From: Ascarosepion bandense
Taxonomy: Eukaryota; Mollusca; Cephalopoda; Sepiida; Sepiidae
NCBI GenBank assembly: GCA_037127315.1
Contig: JBBBDQ010000403.1
Location: 3,388,501-3,452,500 of the forward strand
Reading direction: 5' to 3'
DNA length: 64,000 nucleotides
A program made the translations under genes and the position numbers. This document shows, piece after piece, positions 21,123-33,451 of this stretch; the stretch's first letter is position 1; each line of letters opens with the position of its first letter. The notes under the pieces were generated by a model, which had not been told where the DNA came from, did not search any database, and worked only from the letters and a program-made list of their open reading frames with translations.

Positions 21123-22115
21123 CACTACCGACCACAAGTTTGGGACCATTTCATTTTTAGCAGAATCAAATTCTCCGAGTTTGTATTTTTCACTTTTCTT
21201 ATGCAGATGTCAATTTAAAAAAAAGGATTCTTTTCAACCTTAAACTAAACATTTACTCAGTTTGCTACTTGACTCCTCTTATTGTGATCATGTTTTTGCC
21301 GAAGATTCAAATTTATTCAGATATAATTACTGTATAATTTATTTTTGTAAACCGTATTATTACGGTATAAATGGCAAAGAAGAAACAGATTAGCATTGAA
21401 AAAAGAGCTCAGGTTGAAATTCTTTCAAAAGAAGGATATTCTGAATGTGTTATCACTAAAACATTAAGCCTATCAAAAAATTCTGTGCATTATTGCCTTC
21501 AACGACTTCATGTAACTGAGTTAAATATTGAGAGAAAAAGATCAGGTAGGCCCAGAGTAACATCTATTGTAGAGGATAGGCACTTGATCATATCTAGCAA
21601 GAGGAATAGAAGAAAAACCACTCCGGAATTAACAACTGAAATGAATTCTACTTGGCAGCATCCAGTATCTGTTACTACTGTTAAGAGACGACTTCATTCT
21701 GCTGGGCTTAAAGGCTGTGTAGCAGTTAAGAAACCACTATGAAAGAAGGAGAATAAGGGATGAAATTGATCGTGCAGTTTGAAATGAACTTCCTAAAAGT
21801 GAAAAAATGTTGTTTAAATGGTTGCAGGATGCTTGGAAATCACTTTCACCAACTTATTTTTGTAAGTTATTAGAAAGAATGCCAAGGATTTGCTCTGCAG
21901 CAATGAAGGCTCGTGGTGGTTTCTTTGATCAAAAGAAAATATGAATTAACTTTAATTAAATTTGAAATTACTCTATGTTAATTTTGGTTTTAATTATTGT
22001 ACAATTGTGAGCAACAAAGAAATATATCTATATTTATTCTTCTAAAACATAAAATTTGTTATTTCTTTCTCTTAGAGAATAAATCTAAGTGGTCCCAAAC
22101 TTATGGTCGGTAGTG
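21123..22115 (+). mobile_element. Internally deleted Tc1-like transposon
   Basis: The ends CACTACCGACCACAAGTTTG and CAAACTTATGGTCGGTAGTG are inverted and flanked by TA. From 21371 a 123-codon frame encodes the N-terminal DNA-binding part (K-K-K-Q-I-S-I-E-K-R-A-Q, then S-G-R-P-R-V-T-S). It then jumps to the transposase C-terminus (R-M-P-R-I-C-S-A-A-M-K-A-R-G-G-F-F-D). The whole DDE catalytic core is missing. It is a 993-bp non-autonomous derivative with well-preserved ends, so probably recent. Confidence 0.9.
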
Positions 22116-22182
22116 TATGTATTATGTAAATAAATACATGTATTTCTGTATGACTAATAGTCATATTTTTCCCTTATTTTAG

Positions 22183-22206
22183 TACCTGAAATAAAAGAAA
22201 TTGAAG
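22183..22206 (+). CDS. Micro-exon 4 (V-P-E-I-K-E-I-E)
   Basis: This exon follows CCCTTATTTTAG and precedes GTTAGT. It is 24 nt, symmetric phase 1, and reads V-P-E-I-K-E-I-E, the apparent consensus of the short class. The next recognised exon is 18.7 kb away, across both the second 19-bp satellite and the 28-bp satellite. Further members may be hidden or lost in that interval. Confidence 0.75.
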
Positions 22207-22234
22207 GTTAGTACTTTTCCTTCTTCTTTACTTG

Positions 22235-22475
22235 AAATTAATACTTTTCCTTTGTAATCACTTCACCCCAAGTAAGGCAATAAAGCCACTAAGTCAACTT
22301 TGATCTTCAAAAACTTAAATGCAATGTCAATCATTATCTTGTATTTTAATTCTTACACTGTTATTTTCCTTCCTTCACAGTTTATTTTTTCTCACATTCT
22401 AACATACTAAGTAGCCTCCTTGCATCTTGGTGGCTTTATTGCCTTGCTCGAGAGGAAATTAAAAAAAGGTTTGCG
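22235..22475. repeat. Two inverted LINE 3'-end pieces
   Basis: CACCCCAAGTAAGGCAATAA at about 22264 (minus orientation) and TGGCTTTATTGCCTTGCTCG at about 22431 (plus orientation) are the terminal motif of the CR1/Jockey-like LINE in opposite directions. A third plus-strand copy lies near 26375. Confidence 0.6.
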
Positions 22476-22639
22476 AATATGTGTTAATGTATTTATATGC
22501 ATTTGAGGGTGTATATTTGTAAATGTTCATTTAAGTATGTCTTTGTATGTGTTTATATCATGTGCATGACTCTTTAGAATTTTGTGTGTGTATTTACATT
22601 TATTTTAGTGTGTATGTGATTGTTTTATGTGTATATATC

Positions 22640-22855
22640 TGTGTCTTTTTTTTTTTTTTAATCATATCACCCCAAGCAAGGCGATAATGCCACTGATGCA
22701 CAGGAGGCTACGTAAGGGTAAAAAGAATGGAAAAGAGAAAGCCGGAAACCACATCCTAAACAGGGAACAAGGGATGAGCCTCTTCACCTGTTCAATAGAT
22801 GTGGGTGGAGTGTGAACCGGGTGATAGTTTAGTCTATCTACTCCAATTAAAGTCT
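22640..22855 (-). repeat. Single copy of the 5'-window LINE-3'-end repeat
   Basis: This matches one unit of the 195-722 triplication (same T-run, GCAAGGCGATAATGCCAC, and CACATCCTAAACAGGGAACA), which shows that the triplication there is local. Confidence 0.8.
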
Positions 22856-23144
22856 ATGTGTAATATAATAACAATTCTGTATACAAGCTTTATTTGACTC
22901 ATTCTGCTTGAGTCGGGAAAAACAATTATTTTATTGTGATGGATAGATACAAGCAAGAGGGGAGATGGGATGTGCTTATTTTGTAACCACCGTATGTGTG
23001 TGTAGTTTTTGTAAGTTTACTGCATGCTTATTAATGTTTACATTTTCAAATGGATGTGTATATCTGTGTGTATGCATTTGAATGTGTGTGTCTAAACAAG
23101 TGTTTGAATGTGTGCTTAAGACTGTGATTCTCATGAGCTCCCCT

Positions 23145-23275
23145 CTTTGGAATATTGGCTGCATGAATTTAAGTATACTACCAGATTGGCAATTAGGTCT
23201 CATCATTTTATTGTTGAAGTAGCTAGATGTATCTGTAAATTCTGCTCTAATAGAATTTTTTCTTATGCTTCTAGT
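23145..23275 (+). mobile_element. CR1/Jockey-like LINE C-terminal scrap
   Basis: The translation T-T-R-L-A-I-R-S-H-H-F-I-V-E-V-A-R matches the C-terminal R-L-A-x-R-S-H region of the minus-strand copies at 15.7 and 40.3 kb. It is joined directly to the unknown interspersed element that follows. Confidence 0.6.
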
Positions 23276-23795
23276 CCTGGGTATAATGACAAAGTACATC
23301 TGTCAGCAAGGCCTCTCGTTGGAAGATTAGAGCTTTTGAGGAGTGCTGTTGTTATCAAAGTGGTAGTACCTGTTAGGGTTCCAAATATGGGTAAATAGTA
23401 AATCCCCCAAACAAAATATTATGAATGTATGAAAATACATTTTATGGTAGAAATATCAGCAGTACAGTATTCTATAAAAATACCAATAATGTTGCTGTTC
23501 TTAGGTCTAAGTCAGAGGGGTAGTATCTGTTAGGGTCCCTACTATGGTTAAATAGTGAAGTCCTCTAATAAAACATTGTAAAAGTATGAAATATATTTTA
23601 TGGTAGAAATACCAGCAATACAGTCTTATATAAAAATACCAATAATACCTATTTATAGTTAAATGGCCAACAATAAATTTTATCTGTAGAAGCCATAAAA
23701 TTATGTTAAAAATATTTAGATTTTGGCATTGATTAATCCATGGAGGTGTTGATATGCCATGAAACAAGATCAGCTAAACCAACCTCCTGCTTCAT
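23276..23795 (+). repeat. Interspersed element X, short form
   Basis: The left part (AAAGTACATCTGTCAGCAAG, then GGTAGTACCTGTTAGGGTTC) and right part (TTTTGGCATTGATTAATCCA) bracket only two or three units of ATTTATAGTTAAATGGCCAA type. The same flanks bracket the huge 28-bp array at 29.6-36.2 kb and the array at 48.0-49.0 kb. No coding region or terminal repeat was recognised. Confidence 0.65.
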
Positions 23796-23859
23796 GCTTG
23801 TGGAACTCTCTTCCTGTTTATTTCTAGTTTCTTGCTTTTCTTCCTTCTATGGTCTTCCT

Positions 23860-24785
23860 TGCTGCCTATGATCTTCCCTACCACCTATGATTTTTTTTAC
23901 CTCCTATGATTTTCTCTGCCACCTATGACCTTCCATACCATCTATCGTCTTTCCTGCCACCTATGATCTTCCCTACCACCAATGATTTTCCCTGCCATCT
24001 ATAGTCTTCTCTGCCAGTTATGATATCCCCTACCACCTATGATCTTCCCTGCCACCTATGATTTTCTCAGCCACCTATGACCTTCCATATCATCTATGGT
24101 CTCCCCTACCACCTATGATATCCCCTACCATCTATGATTTTCTCTGCCACCTATGACCTTCCATACCATCTATCGTCTTTCCTGCCACCTATGATCTTCC
24201 CTACCACCTATGATCTTCCCTGCCACCTATGATTTTCTCTACCACCTATGACCTTCCATACCACCTATGATCTTCCCTGGCATCTATGGTGTTCCCTGCC
24301 ACCTATGATATCCCCTACCACCTATGATCTTCCTTGCCATCTTTCCCTGCCACCTATGATTTTCTCTACCACCTATGACCTTCCATACCACCTATGATCT
24401 TCCCTGGCATCTATGGTGTTCCCTGCCACCTATGATATCCCCTACCACCTATGATCTTCCTTGCCATCTATGATCTTCCCTGCCACCTATGATTTTCTCT
24501 ACCACCTATGACCTTCCATACCACCTATGATCTTCCCTGGCATCTATGGTGTTCCCTGCCACCTATGATATCCCCTACCACCTATGATCTTCCTTGCCAT
24601 CTATGATCTTCCCTGCCACCTATGATTTTCTCTACCACCTATGACCTTCCATACCACCTATGATCTTCCCTGGCATCTATGGTGTTCCCTGCCACCTATG
24701 ATATCCCCTACCACCTATATCCCCTACCACCTTGTCATCTATGATCTTCCCTGCTACTTATGATTTTCTCCGCTACCTATGATAA
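23860..24785 (+). repeat. Second 19-bp satellite, with 133-bp higher-order unit
   Basis: The monomer GATCTTCCCTGCCACCTAT (19 bp) repeats about 48 times. ACCTTCCATACCACC recurs at 24251, 24378, 24511 and 24644, giving higher-order units of 133 bp (7 monomers) in the right half. The sequence is unrelated to the satellite at 11.2 kb apart from its monomer length. Confidence 0.9.
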
Positions 24786-24799
24786 TCAGAAATTTAAAT

Positions 24800-25716
24800 G
24801 CAACATGTGTGTTGTGGTGCAGTGGATATTGGCTTGGAATGACAAATCAGGGAGCCGAGTTTGAATTCCAGTTGAATTCCTTGCATTCACTTATGCACAA
24901 ATACCCTTGGGATAGGTATTAATCCGTTTGTTTCTTCCCTCCAGTTATGGGTTAAATAGTAAGACAGATTGGGTTCTATAGCCTTGCCTGGCAACCAGTC
25001 TACCACAGAAAGCAATGGCAATCTACTGTGTGATAGTCTTCTGTCCAGTCAGTCATGTCTCTTTTGAGACATGATCGCCCAAGTGTGTATCATGTATGGC
25101 ACTTAACTGACCGACTTAATAGTTGGAAATATAATTAAAATTTGTACTGGACATAAAGTGGGGGATCAGTCTTCTATTGTTAAGACGTAATAAACTGATC
25201 CCCAACTAATACTTAATATAATAATGTAATATAATCTATCTCTTCTCTCTCCAGGACAGATTGGTTTCTATAGCCTTGGTCGGCAACCAGACTACCACAG
25301 AAAGCAATGGCAACCTACTGCGGGATAATCTTCTGCCCAGTCAGTCATGTCTCTTTTGAGACATGATCGCCCAAGTGTGTATCATGTATGGCACTTAACT
25401 GACTGACTGATTATAATAGCTGAACATATGATTAAGGCTTCTACTGGGCATAAAATGGGGGATCTCTTTTGTATGGTTATGAAGTAATAAACTGATCCCC
25501 CACTTATTACTACATAATAATATAATACATATCTTCCCTTTCTAGCTATGAGTCAAATAACAGGACAGATTGGGTTCTACAGCCTTGGTCGGCAACCAGT
25601 CTACCGCAGAAAGCAATGGCAACCTACTGCGGGATAATCTTCTGCCCAGTCAGTCATGTCTCTTTTGAGACATGATCGCCCAAGTGTGTATCACGTATGG
25701 CACTTAACTGACTGAA
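24800..25716 (+). repeat. Second SINE plus two hairpin-spacer/SINE-tail units
   Basis: A full SINE (head TGTTGTGGTGCAGTGGATAT) to about 25112 is followed by two body/tail copies (about 25255-25408 and 25556-25714). The spacers carry GTGGGGGATCAGT...ACTGATCCCC inverted repeats at about 25157-25206 and 25449-25505. The architecture and spacing equal those at 20018-20935, while the flanks on both sides differ. Confidence 0.9.
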
Positions 25717-25739
25717 GTGCTAGATAATCATAATCTTCT

Positions 25740-26275
25740 CTCTTCCTTTTGCTATTTTTTTTAATATGGTTTGCCCTGTACAAAGCCTGTGGTCAACTTG
25801 TGGAATAGAGTTACATTAAGGGGTATTTTATATGGACAGAAGGGGAAGATAATGGTGGTTTCTAGACCTGAATGCAAGATTGTAGTGATTGAGAAAACGT
25901 TCTTTTGGGAGTCTGTTCTAAAGGGCAGTTGTTCACAGGAAGCTGTTTGAGTAGAACTTACTTATTACTGATGAAATATGGAGGGACTTTAGGGGGTTTC
26001 TTACTAAGTAAGTGAAGGTTAGACCTAGTGGAGTCAGGAGATACAGTTTGTCTGAGCCCTTACCATGGTAGTAGGGACAGAGCAGTGTAAAAGAAAGGTG
26101 GGAGTTTGGAAAATAATTCTTCACTGACAAGGACTCAGAGATGCTTTTGAACTCTATGAAGACTGGAAAGAGAGATCTGGACAGCGTCTACCAAAATATG
26201 GCAACAGTTATCTATTTTTGGGGGCTGATTTAGATCTTATAAACGTAGGGGATAGCATGAGGAGTTAGAGACATA
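25740..26275 (-). mobile_element. Degenerate CR1/Jockey-like LINE C-terminus, other subfamily
   Basis: The minus strand includes L-C-P-Y-Y-H-G-K-G-S-D-K-L-Y-L-L-T-P and I-S-S-V-I-S-K-F-Y-S-N-S-F-L. These correspond to the C-terminal tail of the other copies but from a more diverged lineage. It is strongly decayed. Confidence 0.55.
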
Positions 26276-26569
26276 TTGGAGCAATACAGGGAGCTGATCA
26301 TGCTACTTGCGTCTTTCGTAATGAAAAATGTTTTTTCTCATTTTCTTTCATTTTCAATAGCTCCTTGTGTCTTTGTGGCTTTATTGCTTTGCTTAGGGGG
26401 AGCGGAAATGATTTTAAAAATGTACATTGAGTGCATCTTTATTTTTGTGATTGTTTAAGTGTGTACTTTATGTTGGGCCAGTGTTTACTATATCTCCACT
26501 GACAGTTTGACAACCAGATTGGGGTCTTGGGATGTGCTTTGTCACCGTCACTATCTTATCAATCTTTGC

Positions 26570-27410
26570 TTTTTTTTTACTCATATTTATATATGTTACA
26601 AATTAAACTATTAAAGGATAAAAAACATTTTTGCAGATTTTGACATCATTTTGGGTTTTTTTTTTTATTTCTGTCCATATCCATGCATTTGTTTTGTTCA
26701 TACTAAATTTAGAAAAGCATTATATAAAATACACTATTTATTATCCATAATTGTTATACAACTTTTTCACAAGAAAAAGCTCAAGTTGATTTTAAAAATT
26801 GCCATTAATCATTGTCTATTTATTTAAAATGGAATGATCTAATATGACATGTCTCAAATTTGTATTTTAGATAAAATTTTGTTACTACTTGCTTTTTAAT
26901 CCATATTTGTTTTTTCCTACCTTAAATATGTTACAAATTAAATGAAACACAATTATTAAAAAAAAATATTTTGTGGATATTGTCATCATTCTGAGCTCTA
27001 CTTTTTGTCGTTCAAATCCATGAATTTGTTTTTCTCATGTTAAGTCTTGGAAAGAAAATATTATTAAAAAAATTCATTATTTTCTCATCCATAATGTTGA
27101 ATGTTAAAAATTATTCAATGTTTTAACAAGAAAAGTCACAAATTGATCTTAAAAATTGCTGAAAAACATTGTTGATTTAGTTTATATTGTATGATCCATT
27201 ATGACATGTCTCTAATTTGCATTTAGATATGTTGTATTTGTTTTCAATTTTTTTAGTTGAATTTTTCATCTATATTTCATAGGATTCATTATTGTAGATA
27301 GACTGGAATGATCCATTATGACATGTCTCTAATTTGGATTTAGATATGTTGTATTTGTTTTCAATTTTTTTAGTTGAATTTTTCATCTATATTACATATG
27401 ATCCATTATT
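26570..27410 (+). repeat. Nested tandem duplications, AT-rich
   Basis: The segment from TGTTACAAATTAAACTATTA (about 26595) recurs in diverged form from about 26940. ATGATCCATTATGACATGTC at about 27190 recurs at about 27308 with about 100 bp of flanking sequence. Confidence 0.65.
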
Positions 27411-27453
27411 GTACATAATTAGGCTATAATCAGATTTGTATTTCATATGAACA

Positions 27454-27531
27454 TTTTTATATTAATATAATATATTATATTTTTATATTAATATAATATA
27501 TTATATTTTTATATTAATATAATATATTATA
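27454..27531. repeat. 26-bp palindromic repeat, three copies
   Basis: TTTTTATATTAATATAATAT repeats exactly every 26 bp (27454, 27480, 27506). Each copy contains ATATTAATAT, so each is self-complementary. Confidence 0.9.
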
Positions 27532-27828
27532 GACTCTGTGTCTATATAAATGTGTTTGTTTGGCAATAAATATCTATTAAACAATTGATTCATTTAGACA
27601 TTTTATTTTCACTTGACACAATATCAAATGATGCCTTTATTAGCATTACATTAGGCTCAATTAGAACAGCAAAAGATGCCTTTTAAAAGCAAAAGTAGAT
27701 ATTAAGAAACAGGACAATTTAATTAAAATGTAAGAAAGGATGAATAAATTTCTATGTAATATCAACAACTATTTATTGTTCCAGCTGAAGTTCAGATGCA
27801 TGAAGAAGAAGAAGCTGCATGCTGTTTA

Positions 27829-27834
<6 letters not shown>

Positions 27835-27875
<41 letters not shown>
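27835..27875. repeat. (TA)n microsatellite
   Basis: A TA run immediately upstream of the Penelope-like fragment with the hammerhead-like core. Confidence 0.95.
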
Positions 27876-27877
<2 letters not shown>

Positions 27878-27899
27878 CGAAATACATTTCTAATTTTAA

Positions 27900-27965
27900 T
27901 TTTAAAAGTTTCTGATGAAGGACCGAGGGCGGTCTGAAATATAAAATATAATAATAGAAATAAAC
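27900..27965 (+). ncRNA. Hammerhead ribozyme-like motif of a Penelope-like element
   Basis: Conserved core CTGATGA (27912-27918) is followed by helix II GGACCG (27920-27925), tetraloop AGGG and CGGTCT (27930-27935), then GAAA (27936-27939). ATAT (27939-27942) and ATAT (27946-27949) can form helix III around an AAA loop, with A27950 after U as an N-U-H cleavage position. Helix I is poor in this copy. Penelope-like elements are known to carry hammerhead motifs in their terminal repeats. A Penelope C-terminal fragment lies 200 bp downstream on the same strand. Self-cleavage is unproven and probably weakened. Confidence 0.6.
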
Positions 27966-28014
27966 AAATACTGTCAAAAAAATACATTTTTAAACTCACA
28001 ACTTTCTAATAATT

Positions 28015-28018
<4 letters not shown>

Positions 28019-28058
<40 letters not shown>
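28019..28058. repeat. (TA)n microsatellite
   Basis: A TA run between the hammerhead-like motif and the Penelope coding fragment. Confidence 0.95.
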
Positions 28059-28061
<3 letters not shown>

Positions 28062-28074
28062 GCTCACCTAAATA

Positions 28075-28445
28075 ATAACAGTTACCCTACCACTTCTAAT
28101 AGTGAACTTACTAAAAATAACTGCAGCTGCTGAAAATATAAGACCTGCTCATTAAACAGCCAGTGTATAGTGCTCATATCCATTTAGATGACGATGTTAA
28201 ATTTTATTTTGGAGACACAACAAATAAGTTGAAATATCATTTCAATAACCATATGTTGTCTTTAAACAGTAGTAGATATAGCAAAAGCACCACTTTATCT
28301 ATGTATTATTGGAAATTAAGTAATAACAATAACAACCCAATTATTACTTGGAATGTCATCATTGAAACTAAATCTTATAATGGAAAAGGAGATAGTTGTA
28401 ACATATACTCTAGAAAAACTTGCAATCTTAAATCATATAAATAAC
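28075..28445 (+). mobile_element. Penelope-like element, GIY-YIG region fragment
   Basis: A 93-codon open stretch reads V-K-F-Y-F-G-D-T-T-N-K-L-K-Y-H-F-N-N-H, then S-K-Y-like Y-Y-W-K-L-S-N, then I-T-W-N-V-I, then C-N-I-Y-S-R-K-T-C-N-L. This follows the layout of the GIY-YIG endonuclease domain at the C-terminus of Penelope-like retroelements: a Y-x-G motif, an R/K-rich helix with N-H, and a K-Y-x-W-x-L motif. Upstream reverse transcriptase is absent, so it is a truncated copy. Confidence 0.65.
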
Positions 28446-28872
28446 CCTAATCTACTTAACAAAAAAAGTGAATTAATGATCACTTGCTGCCACAAAAAAA
28501 ATACTTAGACCCAGATTAATACTAATTCCCCTATGTGTTTGTTTGTTTCTTCCTCACTCTCTTGCTTTCTCTTTTTTTTTTACTTTTTCCTTGCAAATAT
28601 TATTAATAATGATTATGAATTACTTCCCTTTGAGGTCATTTCCCTGAATTTTAATAATTTTTTAAAATTTAAATTTTTCATATATATGTATTTTTGCATA
28701 TTTTATCTTCTTGATAAATTAAAAAATAGTACCCTAACATTATGAGATTTAACTTCAACAAGCATCATGTCAACTTAAATTCTCATCTTTTAAATGTTCA
28801 ATTTGAAATATGCACCTGATTATTGCATAATGCATGAAACTTTGTGTTGTGCCTCTGATTGCTAATATAATG

Positions 28873-28874
28873 TA

Positions 28875-28921
<47 letters not shown>
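28873..28921. repeat. (CTAT)n microsatellite
   Basis: About twelve CTAT units. Confidence 0.98.
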
Positions 28922-28924
28922 GTT

Positions 28925-29435
28925 TTCCCCTGTCTTTTTTACTTTCAATTTGTCCTGGGAGTGTCAAATTTTCCAAGCTCTCATTCCTCATTATGTACTC
29001 TAAACATTTCAACCATCCCTTTCTGATTCTTAGTATGTGTCCTTTTCTTTCCCTTTTCTGTGAAATTGTCTTTGTTTACATGTACATGTGGTATTATCAG
29101 CATTTTTCTGTAGAACCACATTTGTGTTACCTCTTTGTCACCTCTGAAAAGATTGTCCAGCATTCATTGACATATTGGAGGACTGATAACACTTCAGCAG
29201 TCTTTTCTTTGTTTCTAATGAAAATTTTCTGCTTCATATTACTTTGCTTAGCTTTGGAAAAGCATATTTCTCTATTCCAATTTGTGTTCAGAAAGTGTCG
29301 CAGTTTCCACCCTCTGTTAAAACTGTTCTCAGATATTTAAACTGCTGTAGTTGTTTGATTTTGGTATCCCCAGTTTGTAATTTGCATCTTGGACTCACCC
29401 TATTTTGCTCACAATTTTAGGTTTTTTGTAAGAGA
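28925..29435 (-). mobile_element. RTE-like LINE C-terminus
   Basis: The minus strand shows T-Q-M-W-F-Y-R-K-M-L and, at the far end, a degenerate I-K-Q-L-Q-Q-F-K-Y-L segment. The full region between them is recognisable but frameshifted. Confidence 0.7.
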
Positions 29436-32400
29436 AATATATAAAAAAATGAAAATTGTCCAAATATTAATTCCCATTTTAATTTAATTCTAAGTTTCTT
29501 AGCCAGAATTTTTACTTTTATTTTATTCAATTATTTTTTTAGCTATGAAACATAGTCATGGTCAATGAAATAAACTAAATTTAGATGCAATATATCTGAT
29601 TGGGAGATTGGAGCCTTTGAGGAGCATGGAAAAACCTCTTAACTGTTGTGGCTCCCAAGTTCATCCTAACTCATATAGTAGCATATTTTAGGGCATGGGA
29701 AAATAGTGAACAAAAGAAAACACCAGGAAAGTATAAATACACATTTTTATAGTGAAGATACAAGCAATAGATATTTATAGTAAAATGACCAATAATACAT
29801 ATTTGTAGTAAAATGACTAATAATGCATATTTAATACATATTTATTTATTACATATAGACCAATAATACGTATTTGTAGTAAAATTACTAATAATAAATA
29901 TTTATGATAAAGTGACCAAAAGTACATATTTATAGTAAAATGACCAATAATACATATTTGAAGTAAAATGATTAACAATACATATTTATGGTAAAATGAC
30001 CAAAAGTACATATTTATAGTAAAATGACCAATAATACATATTTGAAGTAAAATGACTAATAATACATATTTATGGTAAAATGACCAACAATCCATATTTA
30101 TAGTAAAATTACTAATAATACATATTTATGGTGAAATGATAAACAATCCATATTTATTGTAAAATGACCGATAATACATATTTGTAGTAAAATGACTAAT
30201 AATACATATTTATGGTAAAATGACCAACAGTACATATTTATAGTAAAATGATCAATAATATATATTTGAAGTAAAATGATTAATAATACATATTTATGGG
30301 AAAAAGACCAACAGTACATATTTATAGTAAAATGACCAATAATAGATATTTGAAGTAAAATGACTAATAATACATATTTATGGTAAAATGACCAACAATC
30401 CATATTTATAGTAAAATGACCAATAATACGTATTTATAGTAAAATGACTAATAATACATATTTAATACATATTTATTTAGTACATATAGACCAATAATAC
30501 ATATTTGTAGTAAAATTACTAATAATACATATTTATGGTAAAGTGACCAACAGTACATATTTATAGTAAAATGACCAATAATACATATTTGTAGTAAAAT
30601 GACTAATAATACATATTTATGGTAAAATGACAAACAATCCATATTTATTGTAAAATGACCAATAATACATATTTGTAATAAAATGACTAATAATACATAT
30701 TTATGGTAAAATGACCAACAATCCATATTTATAATAAAATGACCAATAATACATATATGTATTAAACTGACTAATAATACATATCTATGGTAAAATGACC
30801 AACAATCCATATTTATAGTAAAATGACCAATAATACATATTTATAGTAAAATGACTAATAATACATATTTATGGTAAAATGACCAACAATCCATATTAAT
30901 AGTAAAATGACCAATAATACATATTTGTAGTAAAATGACTAATATTACATAATTATGGTAAAATGACCAACAATCCATATTTATAGTAAAATGACCAATA
31001 ATACATATTTGAAGTAAAATGACTAATAATACATATTTAATACATATTTATTTAGTACATATAGACCAATAATACATATTTGTAGTAAAATTACTAATAA
31101 TACATATTTATGATAAAGTGACCAACAGTACATATTTATAGTAAAATGACCAATAATACATATTTGTAGTAAACTGACTAATAATACATATTTATGGTAA
31201 AATGACCAACAATCCATATTCATAGTAAAAGGACCAATAATACATATTTGTAGTAAAATGACTAATAATACATATTTATGGTAAAGTGACCAACAGTACA
31301 TATTTATAGTAAAATGACCAATAATACATATTTGAATTAAAATGATTAACAATACATATTTATGGTAAAATGACCAAAAGTACATATTTATAGTAAAATG
31401 ACCAATAATACATATTTGAAGTAAAATGACTAATAATACATATTTATTGTAAAATGACAAACAATCCATATTTATAGTAAAATGACTAATAATACATATT
31501 TATGGTGAAATGATAAACAATCCATATTTATTGTAAAATTACCGATAATACATATTTAAGTAAAATGATTAATAATACATATTTATGGTAAAATGACCAA
31601 CAGTACATATTTATAGTAAAATGACCAATAATACATATTTGTCAGTATAATAACTAATAATACATATTCATGGTAAAATGACCAACAGTGCATATTTATA
31701 GTAAAATGACTAATAATACATATTTAAGTAAAATGATTAATAATACATATTTATGGTAAAATGACCAACAGTACATATTTATAGTAAAATGACCAATAAT
31801 AAATATTTGTAGTAAAATGACTAATAATACATATTTATAGTAAAATGACCAACAATCCATATTTATAGTAAAATGTCCAATAATACATATTTGTAGTAAA
31901 ATGACTAATAATACATATTTATGGTAAAATGACCAACAATCCATATTTATAGTAAAATGACCAATAATACATATTTGAAGTAAAATGACTAATAATACAT
32001 ATTTAATACATATTTATTTAGTACATATAGACCAATAATACATATTTGTAGTAAAATTACTAATAATACATATTTATGGTAAAGTGACCAACAGTACATA
32101 TTTGTAGTAAAATGACCAATAATACATATTTGTAGTAAAATGACTAATAATACATATTTATGGTGAAATGACAAACAATCCATATTTATTGTAAAATGAC
32201 CGATAATACATATTTGTATTAAACTGACTAATAATACATATTTATGGTAAAATGACCAATAATACATATTTGTAGTAAAATGACTAATAATACATATTTA
32301 TGGTAAAATGACCAACAATCCATATTTATAGGAAAATGACCAATAATACATATTTGTATTAAACTGACTAATAATCCATATTTATGGTAAAATGACCAAC

Positions 32401-33144
32401 AATCCATATTTATAGTAAACTGACCAATAATACATATTTGTAGTAAAATGACTAATAATACATATTTATGGTAAAATGACCAACAATCCATTTTTGTAGT
32501 AAAATGACCAATAATACATATTTGTAGTAAAATAACTAATAATACATATTTATGGTAAAATGACCAACAGTGCATATTTATAGTAAAATGACTAATAATA
32601 CATATTTGTCGTAAAATGACTAATAATACATATTTATAGTAAAATGACCAACAATCCATATTTATAGTAAAATGACCAATAATACATATTTGTAGTAAAA
32701 TGACTAATAATACATATTTATGGTAAAATGACCAACAATCCATATTTATAGTAAAATGACTAATAATACATATTTGTAGTAAAATGACTAATAATACATA
32801 GTTATAGTAAAATGGCCAATAATACATATTTGTATTAAACTGACTAATAATACATATTTATGGTAAAATGACCAACAATCCATATTTATAGTAAAATGAC
32901 CAATAATACATATTTGTAGTAAAATAACTAATAATACATATTTATGGTAAAGTGACCAACAGTACATATTTATAGTAAAATGACCAATAATACATATTTG
33001 TAGTAAAATGACTAATAATACATATTTATGGTAAAATGACCAACAATCCATATTTATAGTAAACTGACCAATAATAGATATTTGAAGTAAAATAACTAAT
33101 AATACATATTTATGGTAAAATGACCAACAGTGCATATTTATAGT

Positions 33145-33451
33145 CAGTCAGTTAAGTGCCATACGTTATACACGCTTGGGCGATCATGTCTCGAAAGAGG
33201 GTTGACTGACTGGGCAGAAGATTATCCCGCAGTAGGTTGCCATTGCTTTCTGCGGTAGACTGGTGGCCGACCAGGGCTATAGAACCCAGTCTGTCCTGCT
33301 ATTTAACCCATAACTGGAAGGAAGAGACGGATTAATACCTTTCCTAAGGGTATTTGCGCGTAAGTGAATACAATGGATTCAACTGGAATTCGAACTCGGC
33401 TCCCCGGCTTCTCGTTCCGAGCCGATATCCACTGTACCACAACGCATATCC
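33145..33451 (-). repeat. tRNA-derived SINE in satellite
   Basis: A full copy with tail CAGTCAGTTAAGTGCCATAC at the left and head at the right (GCCGATATCCACTGTACCAC). It splits satellite monomers. Confidence 0.95.
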
